Positions 1-12,174 are shown, counted from the stretch's first letter. The stretch: 64,000 nucleotides of DNA from Misgurnus anguillicaudatus (GCF_027580225.2 NC_073355.2:18700001-18764000), one strand, 5' to 3'. Notes: generated by a model not told the origin, from the letters alone. Translations and numbers: made by a program.

Positions 1-1737
1 CCACACTTGACGACGCGTGATCTTTGTTTTGTCTTTATATAATACTGTAAGGTAAGTTAAGATACTTTTCTTTTTAAACCTACATAGATTTCACTCGTTG
101 TTCTACAGCGAGTTACATGAATGTTTTTTCTGTTTATTTGCTATTCTTTTCTGTGGTGTTTTTTATTTCTATGTTAGGCTATATATTCTTATTTGCCATT
201 TAAAGTATAACGATAAACATGCAGGCTTACAGTGAGCTAAACAATGTTCATAAAGAGGATGTTAAAAAAATCTTTAAGATGTTCGATCTTTACAAAATAA
301 ATTAATGCTCAGCCCACAAAGATGCCAACCAAAGATCAAATGTTTTGTGTACAAAACAAAAAAATCAACACTTTTTGGAAATACTGTTGTAAATGAATTT
401 AATACCTAAGAATCATAAATTAGCGTTTGTCTTACAAAAATTTTTTAAACATTATTGTGCTTTGTTTGCAGAAGTCATGTACCACACATTGTCAAACCTG
501 AAGAAGTGTATCTTCCTGCAATCTGGAGAAGGTGTAACTTTAATACACATTATTTAAAAACATAAGAGTCATGTTCATTATTTATCTTTGTGTAATTTGA
601 TTTAAATTACAATATTGAATGTATTGAATTTGTTAAATTTTGTATGAGGTAATTTCTTGTATGGGTTAATTTGCCTAATATTAGTATTAGATACAAAAGC
701 ACAAGTGTTTTGGCTTAAAAGTGACAGCATGTTTTAAAAATGTTTCAGGTACTGGGGCTCGGATTGTTTGAAGTAGTAAAGAATAATGGCAAATAATGAA
801 GCAGGCAATAAAAAATACTTGACCAAGAAGTTTTGGAGCTTAACATTTTTGTAGTTTGTAATTGCTTTTTTCTTTAAGTTGGTAATTTGAAAATCTTTCC
901 GGAAGTCTGAAATCTTCCTACATATTTTTTTCACATCTCGATTTGAATGTTAAAAATCTTAGTTCTTGGATTTGTGATGTTTTGTAATATGTGTTTTTGC
1001 CCTTACTTATCCATTTTATGTAAATATATTTTTAACTGGATTTGTATTTGTATGCTCTTATTCTGCAGGCTCCAGACCTGGAGATTGAAGTTCCTAAAGG
1101 TTTATGTTTATCAAGCTTGTGACCTTATCACATGGCGTTATTTTTTTACATTTATATATCTAATACACATTTGCACATCTGTAAACATAAATTTAATATT
1201 TTGTGGGCTATTTTTTATTTTATTTAACCAGTTGTTGTATATTGAAATGTGTTACATTTTATGCACTCCAAATGTAAATGTTTTGTTTTAATTGCATCTT
1301 TATTGTTTAAAACATTTTAGTTAATGTGGGTTTTTGTTAGCTTTTATGTTATTCTTGTATTTTTTGGCTATTTATTTGTTTTTGTTTTTATTATCCTTCT
1401 GTTAATTTGCCAGATTTTGACCTTCTATTTGTTTTTCCTGTAATCTCACTTCAATTATTTTTTGTGTTTCTCAATGATACATTTTTGTCACAGTCCCAAT
1501 TTGTTCCTGCTTGTTTCTCCACTGTCAGGTGAGGATAATAACAAACACAGTTCAGGTGAGAGAGTGAAAAGGATTATGGGAAATGAAGTCCAAATGGATG
1601 ATGAATTTTGGATTCATCATGATCTCCATCTCATCCTTTATCCTCCATCACACCAACCGTATCAATTTCACAGTATAATTATATATTGTTTGAGTTATGG
1701 CTATGTTCTGGGGGTTCTGGATAAGTTGTGGGTGAGT
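1..1737 (+). other. Unassigned left edge; possible short exons
   Basis: No protein was recognised. There is a strong splice donor after base 51. Acceptor/donor pairs bound candidate short exons at 472-531 (60 bp), 1069-1099 (31 bp) and 1529-1555 (27 bp) on the plus strand. One reading frame stays open through all three, but pieces this short can be open by chance and the product resembles no family I know. The rest is AT-rich and featureless. This could be part of a spliced non-coding RNA or of a gene entering from the left, or simply chance splice-like motifs. Confidence 0.15.
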
Positions 1738-1741
1738 CTCA

Positions 1742-2944
1742 AATGTTCTGGGAACTTTACTAGGCAATCTCCTTAACACCGTTCTGGGAACATAAAATTT
1801 CTACATAAAATATGGTCACCTTAACATTTCCAGAACGTCCAGAATTTTCTGTGAAGGTCTGCCAAATAACATCCTCCAACCTTTTAAAGAACTCCACATC
1901 ACGTCAGTCTTGGAACGTTCTGGGAACTTTACTGGGCAACGTCCTTAACACCAGTGAGGTCATTCTAAGAACATTATGGGAACGTAAAGTGTACATAAAA
2001 TATGGTTCCCTTAACATTTCCAGAACGTCCTGAATGTTCCGTGGAGGTCTGCCAAATAACGTCCTCCAACCCTTTAGGGAACTCCACAACACGTCCGTCT
2101 CATAACGTTCTGGGAACTTTACTGGGCAACGTCCTTAACACCAGCAGGGTCGTTCTAAGAACATTATGGGAACGTAAAGTGTACATAAAATATGGTCCCC
2201 TGAACATTTCCAGAACGTCCTGAATGTTCCGTGGAGGTTTGCCAAATAACGTCCTCCAACCCTTTAGGGAACTCCACAACACGTCCGTCTCATAACGTTC
2301 TGGGAACTTTACTGGGCAACGTCCTTAACACCAGCGGGGTCGTTCTAAGAACATTATGGGAACGTAAAGTGTACATAAAATATGGTCCCCTCAACATTTC
2401 CAGAACGTCCTGAATGTTCCGTGGAGGTCTGCCAAATAACGACCTACAACCCTTTAGGGAACTCCACAACACGTCCGTCTCATAACGTTCTGGGAACTTT
2501 ACTGGGCAACGTCCTTAACACCAGCGGGGTCGTTCTGAGAACATTATGGGAACGTAAAGTGTACATAAAATATGGTCCCCTCAACATTTCCAGAACGTCC
2601 TGAATGTTCCGTGGAGGTCTGCCAAATAACGTCCTCCAACCCTTTAGGGAACTCCACAACACGTCCGTCTCATAACGTTCTGGGAACTTTACTGGGCAAC
2701 GTCCTTAACACCAGCGGGGTCTTGCTAAGAACATTGTGGGAACGTAAAGAGTACATTAAATATGGTCCCCTTAACATTTCCAGAACGTCCTGAATGTTCC
2801 GTGGAGGTCTGCCAAATACCGTCCTCCAACCCTTTAGGGAAGTCCACAACACGTCCGTCTCATAACGTTCTGGGAACTTTACTGGGCAACGTCCTTAACA
2901 CCAGCGGGTCGTTCTGAGAACGTTATGGGAACGTAAAATTTCTA
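1742..2944. repeat. Tandem array of 190-bp repeats (about 6.3 copies)
   Basis: The marker ATGGTCMCCTTAACATTTCC-like segment recurs at 1812, 2002, 2192, 2382, 2572 and 2762, so the period is exactly 190 bp with no indels across six units. The leftmost unit is the most diverged and the inner units are nearly identical. Each unit contains several GTTCTRAGAACRTTATGGGA-like and GAACGTTCTGGGAACTTTAC-like motifs. Both strands carry open frames of 60-73 codons per unit; these follow from the repeat and are not genes. Confidence 0.95.
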
Positions 2945-2957
2945 GGGGGGTATACGC

Positions 2958-3634
2958 CTTGGCGTTCCTTTTTTAATTTAGTTGACATTGTTAAACCTGA
3001 ATGGAGAATCTTCTATAAACCACCATTAACTAAAAGAGCTGATGATATTCAATGGAGAATTTTGCACGGGCTATTGCTGTGAATGCTTTTGTTTCTGTTT
3101 TAAATACTGAAGTTGGTCCTGATTGTCCTTTTTGTTTTAAACGTGAAACTGTTTTCCATGCTTTCTCACAATGTTTTAGGTTAGATCCATTATTTGTTAT
3201 TTTAAGTAGTATTTTTAGTTGTTTTTCTGTAATTTTTTCTGTTGAAACTTTTATTTTGGGTGTCAAATATTCGCAGAGAAAATGTATTGATTGTCAGCTG
3301 CTTAACTTTGTGGTGGGTCAGGCAAAGTTAGCTATTTATTTGAGTAGGAAAAACTTTATTGAGAAAAAACCTGGGCAAGATGTAAGTATTCTTTTTTCAG
3401 CCCTTGTAAAATCAAGAGTTTTTGTTGATTTTAATTTTTTTAAATCTGTGAACGATTTTCCTTCTTTTGAATTTAAATGGTGTAGTAGGGGAGCCCTGTG
3501 TTGTGTTATTGGTGATGAATTACTTTTTAACTCTGTATTGTAGTTTATTGCTGATTTCATGATTGTATTTTATTTTGTTTGTCAGTGTTTCTGAGTATTT
3601 GTTAATAAAGAGCTTTGTAAAATTCAAAATTCAA
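2958..3634 (+). mobile_element. Tx1/L1-like LINE, 3' end of ORF2 and tail
   Basis: A 5'-truncated non-LTR retrotransposon. The conceptual protein has the ORF2 C-terminal region: a segment reading KPEWR..YKPPLTKRADDIQWR, then a C-x2-C and H-x4-C zinc-finger-like motif (CPFC then HAFSQC) as in the zf-RVT domain, ending at a stop at 3541-3543. A one-base deletion near 3066-3070 shifts the frame between the two parts. The tail is an A-rich repeated ATTCAAA motif running into a CT microsatellite. A second member of this family is at 36354-37452 on the other strand. Confidence 0.8.

Positions 3635-3638
<4 letters not shown>

Positions 3639-3691
<53 letters not shown>
3639..3691. repeat. (CT)n microsatellite
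   Basis: Uninterrupted CT dinucleotides directly after the LINE tail. Confidence 0.98.
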
Positions 3692-3695
<4 letters not shown>

Positions 3696-4349
3696 GCAAA
3701 TGTACCTCGCAAATCATGAAGACGTTCAACCTGGTAACATCGCAAATGACTGAAAAGTAATTTCAGAATTATCCAGCGATCGTGACACCATGATCAAAAT
3801 AAACTCTTTAACTGCAGTAATAATATTTTAACGGGTACACTTTTAACGTAGGTTTGAAAAGAACCTAAACAGTGTCAATCATCATTAAAATCATATCGGA
3901 GTCTCTGTGCGTCCGCGCCCGGCCGAAATTCTTCTGGCATCTCTCCTCATCATCTCCTCCTTCACTTAAACTTGGGGCTCGAACCCGACCTAATTTATGA
4001 TGACTAAATATAGGCAGGCAATCTCGTGAAACAATGAAAGTAGGCTAAAAAAATCCTCCAAAATATGGTTTTACATACCTATAGAAAATATACAATAAAT
4101 AAAGCAATTATTAATTTTTCTAATGCATGATTGTTTTATCTTTACTTCTGTTTAAAACGTTATACATTTCTCAAAAGAGGATCTTCAGCACTTTTTCAGT
4201 TCGAACAGCAACTACAGGAGCTTGTTCAGTTTACTGCTCCAGTGTGCCTTTCCCAATGTGTAAATTGCATTATAAGAATCTTTCTCACCATCCTTGTGTC
4301 GAATGCTTCGGGAGATTTTCATCGGGATAAACAAAATTGGGATAAACTG
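3692..4349. other. Unassigned stretch
   Basis: No supported gene. Overlapping short open frames at 4127-4367 follow a pyrimidine-rich ...TTTTTCAG sequence that could be a splice acceptor, but no family was recognised. The stretch 3900-3975 is locally GC-rich. Confidence 0.3.
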
Positions 4350-5280
4350 AGGTTGTCAAGTGAGTAAAACGTTTTGCATCAACTTGATTTTAATGATTTA
4401 ATTAAGGAATTCTCTTTGAAAAAGAGCAGAAAGAAGCTCTTTTGGTGAGTTGTATTTAATAAATGTTATTTTCTGATTTGTATAGATCAGTGGTTTTCAA
4501 TTCCAGTCCTCGGGCCCCCCCTCCCAGAACATTTTAGATGTCTCCATATATAAAAACACCTGATTCCGATCATCAGCTCGTTAGTGTGTAAATTAAGGAG
4601 CCGATGAGTGAAATCAGGTGTTTCATATAAGGAGACATCTAAAACATTCTGGGAGGGGGGGCCCGAGGACTGGAATTGAAAACCACTGGTATAGATTATA
4701 ACTTGATACTATTGTTTAATTTAATTACATAATTTAATTACATACATTAATGTCAAGTGAGTATGACATTTTGCGTCAACTTGATTTTGATGATTTAGTC
4801 GAGGAATTCTCTTTAAAGAAGAGCAGAAAGAAGCACTTTTAGTTGCTTAATAAATGTTATTTTCTGTGCTGTTCTAATTGTAAAATTATTACTTGATAAT
4901 AATTTTTAATTTGTTTAAATAATTTCAGCCTACTTTTGCGTCAACTTGATTTTAATTATTTAATTGAGGAATTCTCTTTAAAGAAGAGCAGAAAGAAGGA
5001 CTTTTTGTTGTGAGTTGCATTTAATAAATGTTATTTTATGGGCTGTTTTTGATTGTAAAATTATTACTTGATAATATTGTTTAATTTATTTAAATAATTT
5101 CAGCCTACTTTTGCGTCAACTTGATTTTAATGATTTAATTGAGGAATTCTCTTTAAAGAAGAGCAGAAAGAAGCACATTTTGTTGTAATTTTTATTAAAT
5201 AAATGTTATTTTCTGGGCTATTTCTGATTGTAAAATTATTTGATAATATTGTTTAATTTATTTAAATAATTTTAGGCATT
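4350..5280. repeat. Tandem array of about 175-bp repeats, four copies
   Basis: The motif TTTTGCRTCAACTTGATTTT occurs at 4372, 4769, 4934 and 5109. Each is followed by an AGGAATTCTCTTTRAARAAG-like segment and then AAATAAATGTTATTTT. Spacing is 165-175 bp for the last three. The first interval is 397 bp because a 201-bp miniature element with an 8-bp target duplication sits inside copy 1; subtracting these leaves 188 bp. Confidence 0.9.
4488..4688. mobile_element. hAT-type miniature inverted-repeat element
   Basis: The ends are inverted repeats beginning CAGTGGTTTTCAATTCCAG and ending with its complement. The element is flanked by perfect 8-bp duplications GTATAGAT at 4480-4487 and 4689-4696, as expected for the hAT superfamily. 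No coding capacity. It interrupts copy 1 of the 175-bp array. Confidence 0.93.
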
Positions 5281-5295
5281 TAATGTTGCACATAC

Positions 5296-5439
5296 GCTGT
5301 AAAAAAACACTGGATTTACTAAAAAATATAGACAGTGCATCGTTTTTGCATCACCTTTTTTCAGTAAGTTTTACTAAAAAAATTAAGCAATGGGGCACTA
5401 TGTTTTTTAGTAAATCCAGCCTTTATTTTTTTCAGTGTA
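5296..5439. mobile_element. Palindromic miniature element (CTGTAAAAA ends)
   Basis: The left arm CTGGATTTACTAAAAAA and the complementary right arm TTTTTTAGTAAATCCAG face each other over about 140 bp. Related sequences occur at 7628-7924, from 62836, and at 63731-63920. Confidence 0.65.
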
Positions 5440-5689
5440 TATTGGGGGCCTCAAACCAGCGTTAGCCCAGGGCCTCACAAAGGGTTAACCCGGCACTGGG
5501 TGGGTGAACAGCATATGCATTTCTGAATTTACAGTAGTACAAGAAATGATTGTGTAAAATCATATATGTTACACATATTCTTGACCAATCATTATTACTT
5601 GACATGTTACTCAAAACATTTTTGATGTCAAATTATGTGTGTGTTATAGAGCCACAAGTCATCATGTTAAACCCTGGGAGTATGAGAGA

Positions 5690-5925
5690 TTTAAACCACT
5701 GGTTTATTATCACACTGTTAAAAAAATCAGCTGTAGTTATGCAGCTGTTTGCCAGTAACTTATGTAGATTTAAAGGTTTATTATTTACTGGCAATAGTTT
5801 GTTCAAAGTTAAATCAACATTAAACATTAACAAGTCTACGATTTTACAGCATAAAACTATAAAATAACAGCCTCATGCAAAGCATTTTGTGAACCAGAAA
5901 TCCTCATCAACACTCTAAAAAACGA
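5690..5925. mobile_element. Miniature-element remnant related to 7940-8331
   Basis: The stretch carries CTGTTTGCCAGTAACTTA, AATAACAGCCTCATGCAAAG and related segments also found, in the opposite orientation, at 7940-8331. Boundaries are uncertain; the sequence between 5440 and 6238 is otherwise featureless. Confidence 0.4.
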
Positions 5926-6238
5926 TTCGTTGGCTGAACAACCATAACTTATGAAAGTAATTGGATTAAACACAAAAAATGTAGTATTTATAACTTTTCA
6001 ACCTCTACTTAACATATTTAGTATGTGTAACACAAAAATTTAAGTTACCAGATGAACTTAAATGTATCCAAAAATAAACTGAAAAAACATAAGTAATGCT
6101 AACTACTATAACAATTGCATCAAAATTAAGTAAATCTAGCATAACATTTTAAGTAACTATAGAGCCACGTGATTTCCCATGATGACTTTTCAGCCAAAAA
6201 TTATGACATCTGTTATAGCCATTTTGTGAAGCACATGC

Positions 6239-7625
6239 CCTGTAAAAAATTCAACTTCAAATTTTTCTTTTAACAAAAAACAAAGTTTTTCTTGTTGAAG
6301 GGCATCAGTTCCTTAATTTGTGTTCACTGAATGAAATAAGCATAATCATCCTGCTAACAAATATCATTTGTTGACTGGAGTTTTAAGTTTTTGTCCAATT
6401 TGTTTACCCAACTTGCCAAATTGAGTAATCTGAACAAGCAATTTAAAAAAAAACAATGGTCTGAATAGTTCCCAGCATGCATTGCGACACGTTCACTTCT
6501 TTGGTTAATATTTATTAAAAAAGATGACTGTTTTAATGTTTGCTGGGTTTATTTATGTTGATATTTTGTTAATGTTAGTTATTTGTTGTAGAGTTATTTT
6601 GAAAAAAATTTTGTTCATTGTTACCGTGATTGAGAAGTGTGTGCTCAGTGTAGAGGGCAACACAGTGCGTTAGCGCGCATCATTGTTGCCTCACAGCAAA
6701 AAGGTCTCTGATTCAAGCAAGAGCTAAGTCAGACAAAGACTTTGTTCTAGTGATGCAAAGTCCGATTCATTTTCGCGAACCGGCTCTTTTCGGACAGTTC
6801 GGCTCATTGAACCGGTTCAAAAAGCCGATTCACCGGTTCCTGACGTCATCATGAAATGACATTACTATACGCATTTATTGTATCAATGAAACATTCAAAT
6901 AAAGTCGTTTGTGTCAACACATTAAAACATTTAGATAAAAAGTTGTTTTTGTGAAGGCATAGCTGATTTATTGCCTTGCATTCACAAGTTAGTAATGTTT
7001 GTGGTCACAGTTTAAGTCGCGGATCATAAATAATTAATAAATCGTAAAAAAAATTGACAAACCTACAACTTGAATAAGATTCCTAAAAGACACTGATGCA
7101 CAATTACGGATATGTGTAAGTATAAATAATAAATAAACTTGTGTGCTAAACTCATTGGTCTTCCTTAAACAACTACAATATGATTTGCATGCAAAATAAA
7201 TCTAAAACTAAAGCTTTCTAATAAAGCAAGCATATCAAGAAACTAATAAAACAAAAAACTTCGCGCATCAGGCTCGTTCAAATCCTCGGTGATTCACACG
7301 CAGTGTCAGCAACTCATCCGTCAGAGTCGTCGGCAATCCTCGCCTCGGCAATCATCGACAAACTTCGTTCGGTTCTTTATGAGTCCGACGTGCTATTTCG
7401 GCTGTGCGTCCTGCGTCATCAACCCGGAACCTATGCCCAAAACTAAAGTTCGATTCAGTTCGATTTGCGAACCGGCTCGAGCGGTTACTTCCTGAGAACC
7501 GGCTCAAAAGAACGATTCGTTCAAGAACCTAACATCACTACTTTGTTCAGGAGACCTTTCTGTGTACACTCCCACAGTCCAAAACATGCAGATTAGCTGA
7601 ATTGGGTATACTAAATTGCTCCAAC
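6239..7625. mobile_element. Remnant of CACTG-ended element with SINE-like core
   Basis: Homologous to the intact 800-bp element at 25060-25859: same left end, GTTGAAGGGCRTC motif and TCACTGAATGAAA motif. The interior includes a tRNA-derived SINE-like piece (GTTGCCTCACAGCAAAAAGG, then CAGTCCAAAACATG) resembling the DANA-type repeats of Danio. It is interrupted by the hAT element at 6748-7540, and its right end is lost near the next miniature element. Confidence 0.7.
6748..7540. mobile_element. Non-autonomous hAT element (TAGTGATG ends)
   Basis: Terminal TAGTGATG and CATCACTA flanked by perfect 8-bp duplications CTTTGTTC at 6740-6747 and 7541-7548. Subterminal repeats read GAACCGGCTC and GATTCGTTC. 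No transposase frame. It splits the SINE-like core of the surrounding element. Confidence 0.93.
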
Positions 7626-7627
7626 TT

Positions 7628-7924
7628 CACTCTAAAATATGTGTTGGATTTACTCAAAATATATATGCACCATTTTTGCAGCACACTTTTTAAGTAATCC
7701 CAACTTGGAATAATTTTACTTAAAATAAACAAGAAAATATGTGTCATATGAACTTAAATATTTGAGTTCATCATCATTCTTTACTTAAAAATTTAAGTAA
7801 ATAAAACACAGGTTTTTTTGTTAATTTTGAGTAAAACTATCAAAGTTGAGAATACTTAAAAAGTGTGATGCAAAAATGGTGCATATATATTTTAAGTAAA
7901 TCCAACACATCATTTTTAAGAGTG
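7628..7924. mobile_element. Palindromic miniature element (CACTCT ends)
   Basis: Inverted arms contain GTGTTGGATTTACT on the left and AGTAAATCCAACAC on the right, with a second inner pair around ATGCACCATTTTTGCA. The termini are CACTCT and AAGAGTG. Confidence 0.8.
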
Positions 7925-8123
7925 AACCTTTTTCTGTTGTTTCCTTCATATTTTGGTTCCCAGAATGCTTTGCATGATGCTGTTATTTGATGGTTTTATT
8001 CTGTAAATAAAAAGACTTGGTAATGTTTAATGTTCATTTAACTTTGAACAAACTGTTGCCAGTAAATAACATACATTTAAATCTACAGTAAGTTACTGGC
8101 AAACAGCTGACAGTAATACTGTA

Positions 8124-8331
8124 CACTCTAAAAAATTTGCTGTAATTTTGCAGCTAGTTGCCAGTAACTTACTGTAGAAGATAAAGTCAAAAAAATGTTT
8201 CATGTTCATTTAATTTTGAACAAAATGTTTCCAGTAAATAACAATAATGTAAAATCTACAGTAAGTTACTGGCAGCTAGTTGCCAGTAATACCCAGTAAT
8301 ACTGTAATTTCTACAGACATTTTTTACAGTG
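8124..8331. mobile_element. Miniature element with TA duplication
   Basis: Begins CACTCTAAAAAATTTGCTGT and ends TTTTTTACAGTG with TA on both sides (8122-8123, 8332-8333). Internal inverted repeats are based on GCAGCTAGTTGCCAGTAA. Confidence 0.8.
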
Positions 8332-8341
8332 TAAGTTCTAC

Positions 8342-8349
8342 ATTATTCT

Positions 8350-8416
<67 letters not shown>

Positions 8417-8419
8417 TTA
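8342..8419. repeat. (TTTA)n microsatellite at LINE 3' end
   Basis: About 19 TTTA units. They are the 3' tail repeat of the minus-strand LINE that follows. Confidence 0.97.
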
Positions 8420-10270
8420 CAGGGACAGTGCATATTAATAGACATTTAAGCCAATATGCCAGGGTTAGCCAAATGGCTATTTTTCACCTGTAGTCCCTAG
8501 ACAGATGGTAATAGTCACCCTAAAAACAAAAAAAAAAAGATAAAAGTACATATTTAAATAACAATAAAACAATAAAACAACTTCAGTATATTTACTAAAA
8601 ATACTGTTAAACTAAGAATGTTCATTAAAAACACAATCAACAATCAAACAAACATTAGCCAAATACATGAACATATACACACACACAAGCAAGAAACCGT
8701 CAGGGGGCAACAAGAAAAGGTCATAAAGTGAAGTAAGCTAATGTTGACAGCTCTGGTTATTAAGTAACCAGTTCTTTAACTGGATCTTAAATGTTGTGTA
8801 CGTGTTCATGTTTCTGATGTGTATAGGAGTAAGGTTCCATTCAGTAGCAGCTCGAAAAGAAAAAGCTGTTTGACCAAAAACACTTTTCCTAAGGGGAATG
8901 ATACAATCCCCCCTCACTGCACCTCTGGTTCTACTATAATCAGCTGTTTGGATGTTGATAAACTGATGGAGGGGAGGGGAAGATAAACCATGAATAATTT
9001 TACAAGCCAGACACAGATTTGAAAATTTTACCATGTTTTCCCAACTGAGTAGTCTATATTTTTCTAGTATTGGACAATAATGAAAAATATTTGGTTTCTT
9101 ATCCAGAATTTTTATAGTTCGTTTGTAAAGTGATTGCAGTGGTTTCAGAACTGTAACACTAGCTAGTGACCAAATGGGGAAACAGTAAAAGATGTGAGAA
9201 AGAATCATGGAGTGCATGTACATTTTTGCTGCCTGTGTGGACATTTGATGGCGAATATATCTAAAATTACTGAGGTTGAATTTTATCATATGAAAAACCT
9301 TTTATACATGTGATTTAAAAGACAGCTTTTAATCAATTAAAACCCACAAATATTTGTACTCTGACACAATCTGTAACTTTTCCCCTGACACAAAAACATC
9401 AGGCTCAACACTAAAATTATTCTTAGACTTGGTGAAAAACATTGCTACTGTTTTTGATGTATTCAATTGCAGGCAAGACTGTTTCAACCAATCTGTAATA
9501 TTAACCATAGAATTGGTGATTTTCTCAGCTACCTGAGAGATACTGCTACCATGAACATACACTACAGTGTCATCAGCATACATCTGCACAAAAACATCTG
9601 GACAGACAGATGGTAGGTCATTTATATAGAGTGAGAACAACAAAGGTCCTAAAATTGATCCTTGAGGAACACCGCTAGATAGACTGAGAGCCTCCGATAT
9701 AAATGATTTGACTCTGACTTGTTGGGAACGATCAGTGAGGTAAGACTCAATCCATTTAATAGTATCTGAAGAAAAATTAAAACGGCACAATTTTGTCAGC
9801 AAAACTTTATGATTAACAGTGTCGAAAGCCTTCTTGAGATCCAGGAACACTGCTCCAACCACCCCACCTCGATCTTACAATGACCTGATATTTTCAGTAA
9901 AGAAGCAAGTAGCAGTTTCGGTGGAATAATTGGCTCTAAAGCCAAATTGCATAGGGTTGAGAGCATGGGGTGTGGTATTTAGATGGTTAATAATTTGTTT
10001 TGCTATTAGTTTCTCTGCAATCTTAGATACAGTAGGCAGTATACTGATGGGTCTATAGTTTAACATGGAATGAGGGTCTCCACCTTTGAAAATGGGAACA
10101 ACAACAGCTGATTTCCAGATACTTGGAAACATATTTTGTGAAATTGATAAATTGATAATTTTGGTAATGGGACGTGTGACTGTTGTACTAAGCTCCTTAA
10201 GCTCAGTGTTTAACAGTGTGTTGATAGATAAACAGAGTTTTATGAATGGTTACAGGGTGAGGATCAGTTG
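8420..10270 (-). mobile_element. Jockey/L2-type LINE, reverse transcriptase part, broken
   Basis: A 5'-truncated non-LTR retrotransposon on the minus strand. Reading from 10270 down, the reverse transcriptase fingers carry a PIFKGGDP..NYRPISILP motif, followed by AFDTVNH, the GVPQGSILGPLLFSLYINDLP block, and the YADDT catalytic box near 9560-9580. The connection and C-terminal region run to 8738. In-frame stops near 9863-9875 and 9300-9330 break the frame into three pieces (10132-9875, 9862-9329, 9289-8738). The 3' UTR ends in the ATTT repeat. It cannot encode an active polymerase. Confidence 0.92.
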
Positions 10271-10469
10271 AAGAAAAGCCTGAGGTATAAGCACATTATA
10301 CTGTCTACAGTACAAGCCTTCCCAGCCAGCAGTGCTTGGTGGGGCAAATGTAGGCCCCATATGGGCTTGCAATATGGGGCCCAAGCTGGTCTTGCACCCG
10401 GGTTTCATGCTGGCCCCATCTGACTTAGCCCACATGAACCTTCTGTAGAAACTAAAGCCAATGTGGACT
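10271..10469. other. Unassigned, GC-richer repeat-like stretch
   Basis: Contains repeated GGGCCCAAG/GGCCCCAT-type words at 10330-10430, probably a degenerate repeat. No gene. Confidence 0.3.
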
Positions 10470-10636
10470 AAACCAAAGTCAAGTATGGGTGTGGTTGGGT
10501 TGAAGAAGTGATGAAGTTAATTAGATAATAAAGAGATGAACGAAGTGATGATTGACCATTAATGATAAGCACCTGCTGTTAATAAACAGAATCACTAAAG
10601 AAAGATGAACAAGAAGAGAATAAAGACAAAAGACCA

Positions 10637-10826
10637 GGGGCCTATACCATGAAGCTGGTTTAGTTGGTTAGCCAGCTTTGTTTAGGATTAGTTTATGCAA
10701 ATCCTGGGTTTTGGGTACCATGAAAATAGCTTTTACCAACAAGGCCTGCAGATTGGCTTGGTTTTGTCAACCTGAAACTAATCCTGTAACCCTGAGTTTG
10801 TTTAACCATTTTCATGGTACGGGCCC
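10637..10826. mobile_element. Miniature element (GGGGCC..CCATGAA ends)
   Basis: Starts GGGGCCTATACCATGAA and ends TTCATGGTACGGGCCCC, with inner GGTTAGCCAG and TTAGTTTATG repeats. The ends resemble PIF/Harbinger-type fish miniature elements. It lies inside the left arm of F1. Confidence 0.65.
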
Positions 10827-11038
10827 CAGCAGAACCATAACAACTCCAAAAAATAAATAAACATTTCTTGGTGGAGTTAATGTTGACTGCAAAATCCCCA
10901 GTGTTAAATGAATGCTGCTCAGTGTTTAGATCCACATTACAGGGTGTTAAAAAAGTAACACTGAGGCATTTTCATCTTACTATTATTGTGATCAGTGGTA
11001 GTTTTTGTTGGACTCTTTACTCTGTTTTTCCAGTAGCG

Positions 11039-11888
11039 CCTCACTGCGGAACGCGACATCCGGGGGGCGGGGTTGGATTTAGATCCAGGGGCGGAGCTGG
11101 ATCCCGATCCAGAGATCCCATTGGTCGGCAGTTTTACCACAAGACACGTAATACACGTGTTGCTGCGTTACCATTTCCGCATTAAGTCGTAACTAAATTA
11201 AGTTATTATTTTGACATAAAAACTAACTTTATTTATGACTACAATAGTGCCTTTAGGGTGAAATGTAAGTTTTTTGCTATAATGTTTTGGAGTAAAACAT
11301 TTTGGGTAAGCCTACTATATGAGTAATCTTACTCATATAGTTTAAGACCTATTAATGGATACAGTATAAATATGCATAATTATTAAAATATATAGGCTGT
11401 GGCATGTTATTTAGAAATTAATAAGTTGAATATTTATCTTGTATGGACTTTGAACTTGTTTTAACGCGTCTTTGCTTACAGCCATTAGGAAACAGGTTTC
11501 CCTCGTAGATGGTTTACTTTTTTTATTTGCTAATAAAAGATATCAAATAAATGTGTTTTTATATTTACTCGTATAGGAATAGCTGTTATAAGTGGGATAA
11601 TGCACAAAGAAATCTCTTCGGTGATATCAAACTGTCGGGAACGTGTCCGTACCTCTCCTTACACCTAACTGTGATACTTTCTAAATTATGAATCTTTCTC
11701 AACTATATTATTAATCAAACATACACTTAAATTGATAAGAACAAACATTGGCGACCACAGGTTGCAACTAATTGCGGGCTGCAACAACGCAAATATACTG
11801 GTTCATTTGGCGGAACAAAGTATATAAAGTGGGAGGAGTTGGATCTAGATCCAACCCCGCCCCCTGGATGTTGTGTTCCGCAGTGAGG
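11039..11888. mobile_element. DNA element with CCTCACTGCGGAAC termini
   Basis: The inverted ends CCTCACTGCGGAACGCGACA and its near-complement at 11888 share further GGGGCGGGGTTGGATY words. About 850 bp, no transposase frame. It breaks the left arm of F1, which resumes at about 11893. Confidence 0.8.
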
Positions 11889-12174
11889 ACCATCTCTGTT
11901 TTTGACTTGTTGTTTTCTGGTTGCTGTAACTTGGTATGTTTAAAACCTGTTTGTTATGGCGACGAAAGAGACAAAAGTGTCCAGTGTGATTCTATGGCGG
12001 TGGTGCTGGTTAGGATATAGTGTTGATTGTCATGTAAAAAAACTGATATGCTATTTTAGTTTGCTTACCAAAAATGTCTTTTTCTGTCAGTAATGTGATA
12101 CTGAAGTATGACATCTGGCACTCTCATATCACTTTATCATTTTAAAGGAAGTTGAAATACTGTACAGTTCAAAA

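Noticed and set aside
1812..2852. Open frames of 60-73 codons on both strands in the 190-bp array
   Set aside because: They repeat with the unit and arise because the repeat length keeps the frames in register in each copy; no start context or family.
3030..3560. Minus-strand frames over the LINE tail
   Set aside because: Antisense shadows of the ORF2 C-terminal region, which is recognisable on the plus strand.
10868..11185. 105-codon frame on the plus strand
   Set aside because: It runs across the boundary between foldback F1 and the CCTCACTGCGGAAC element at 11039.
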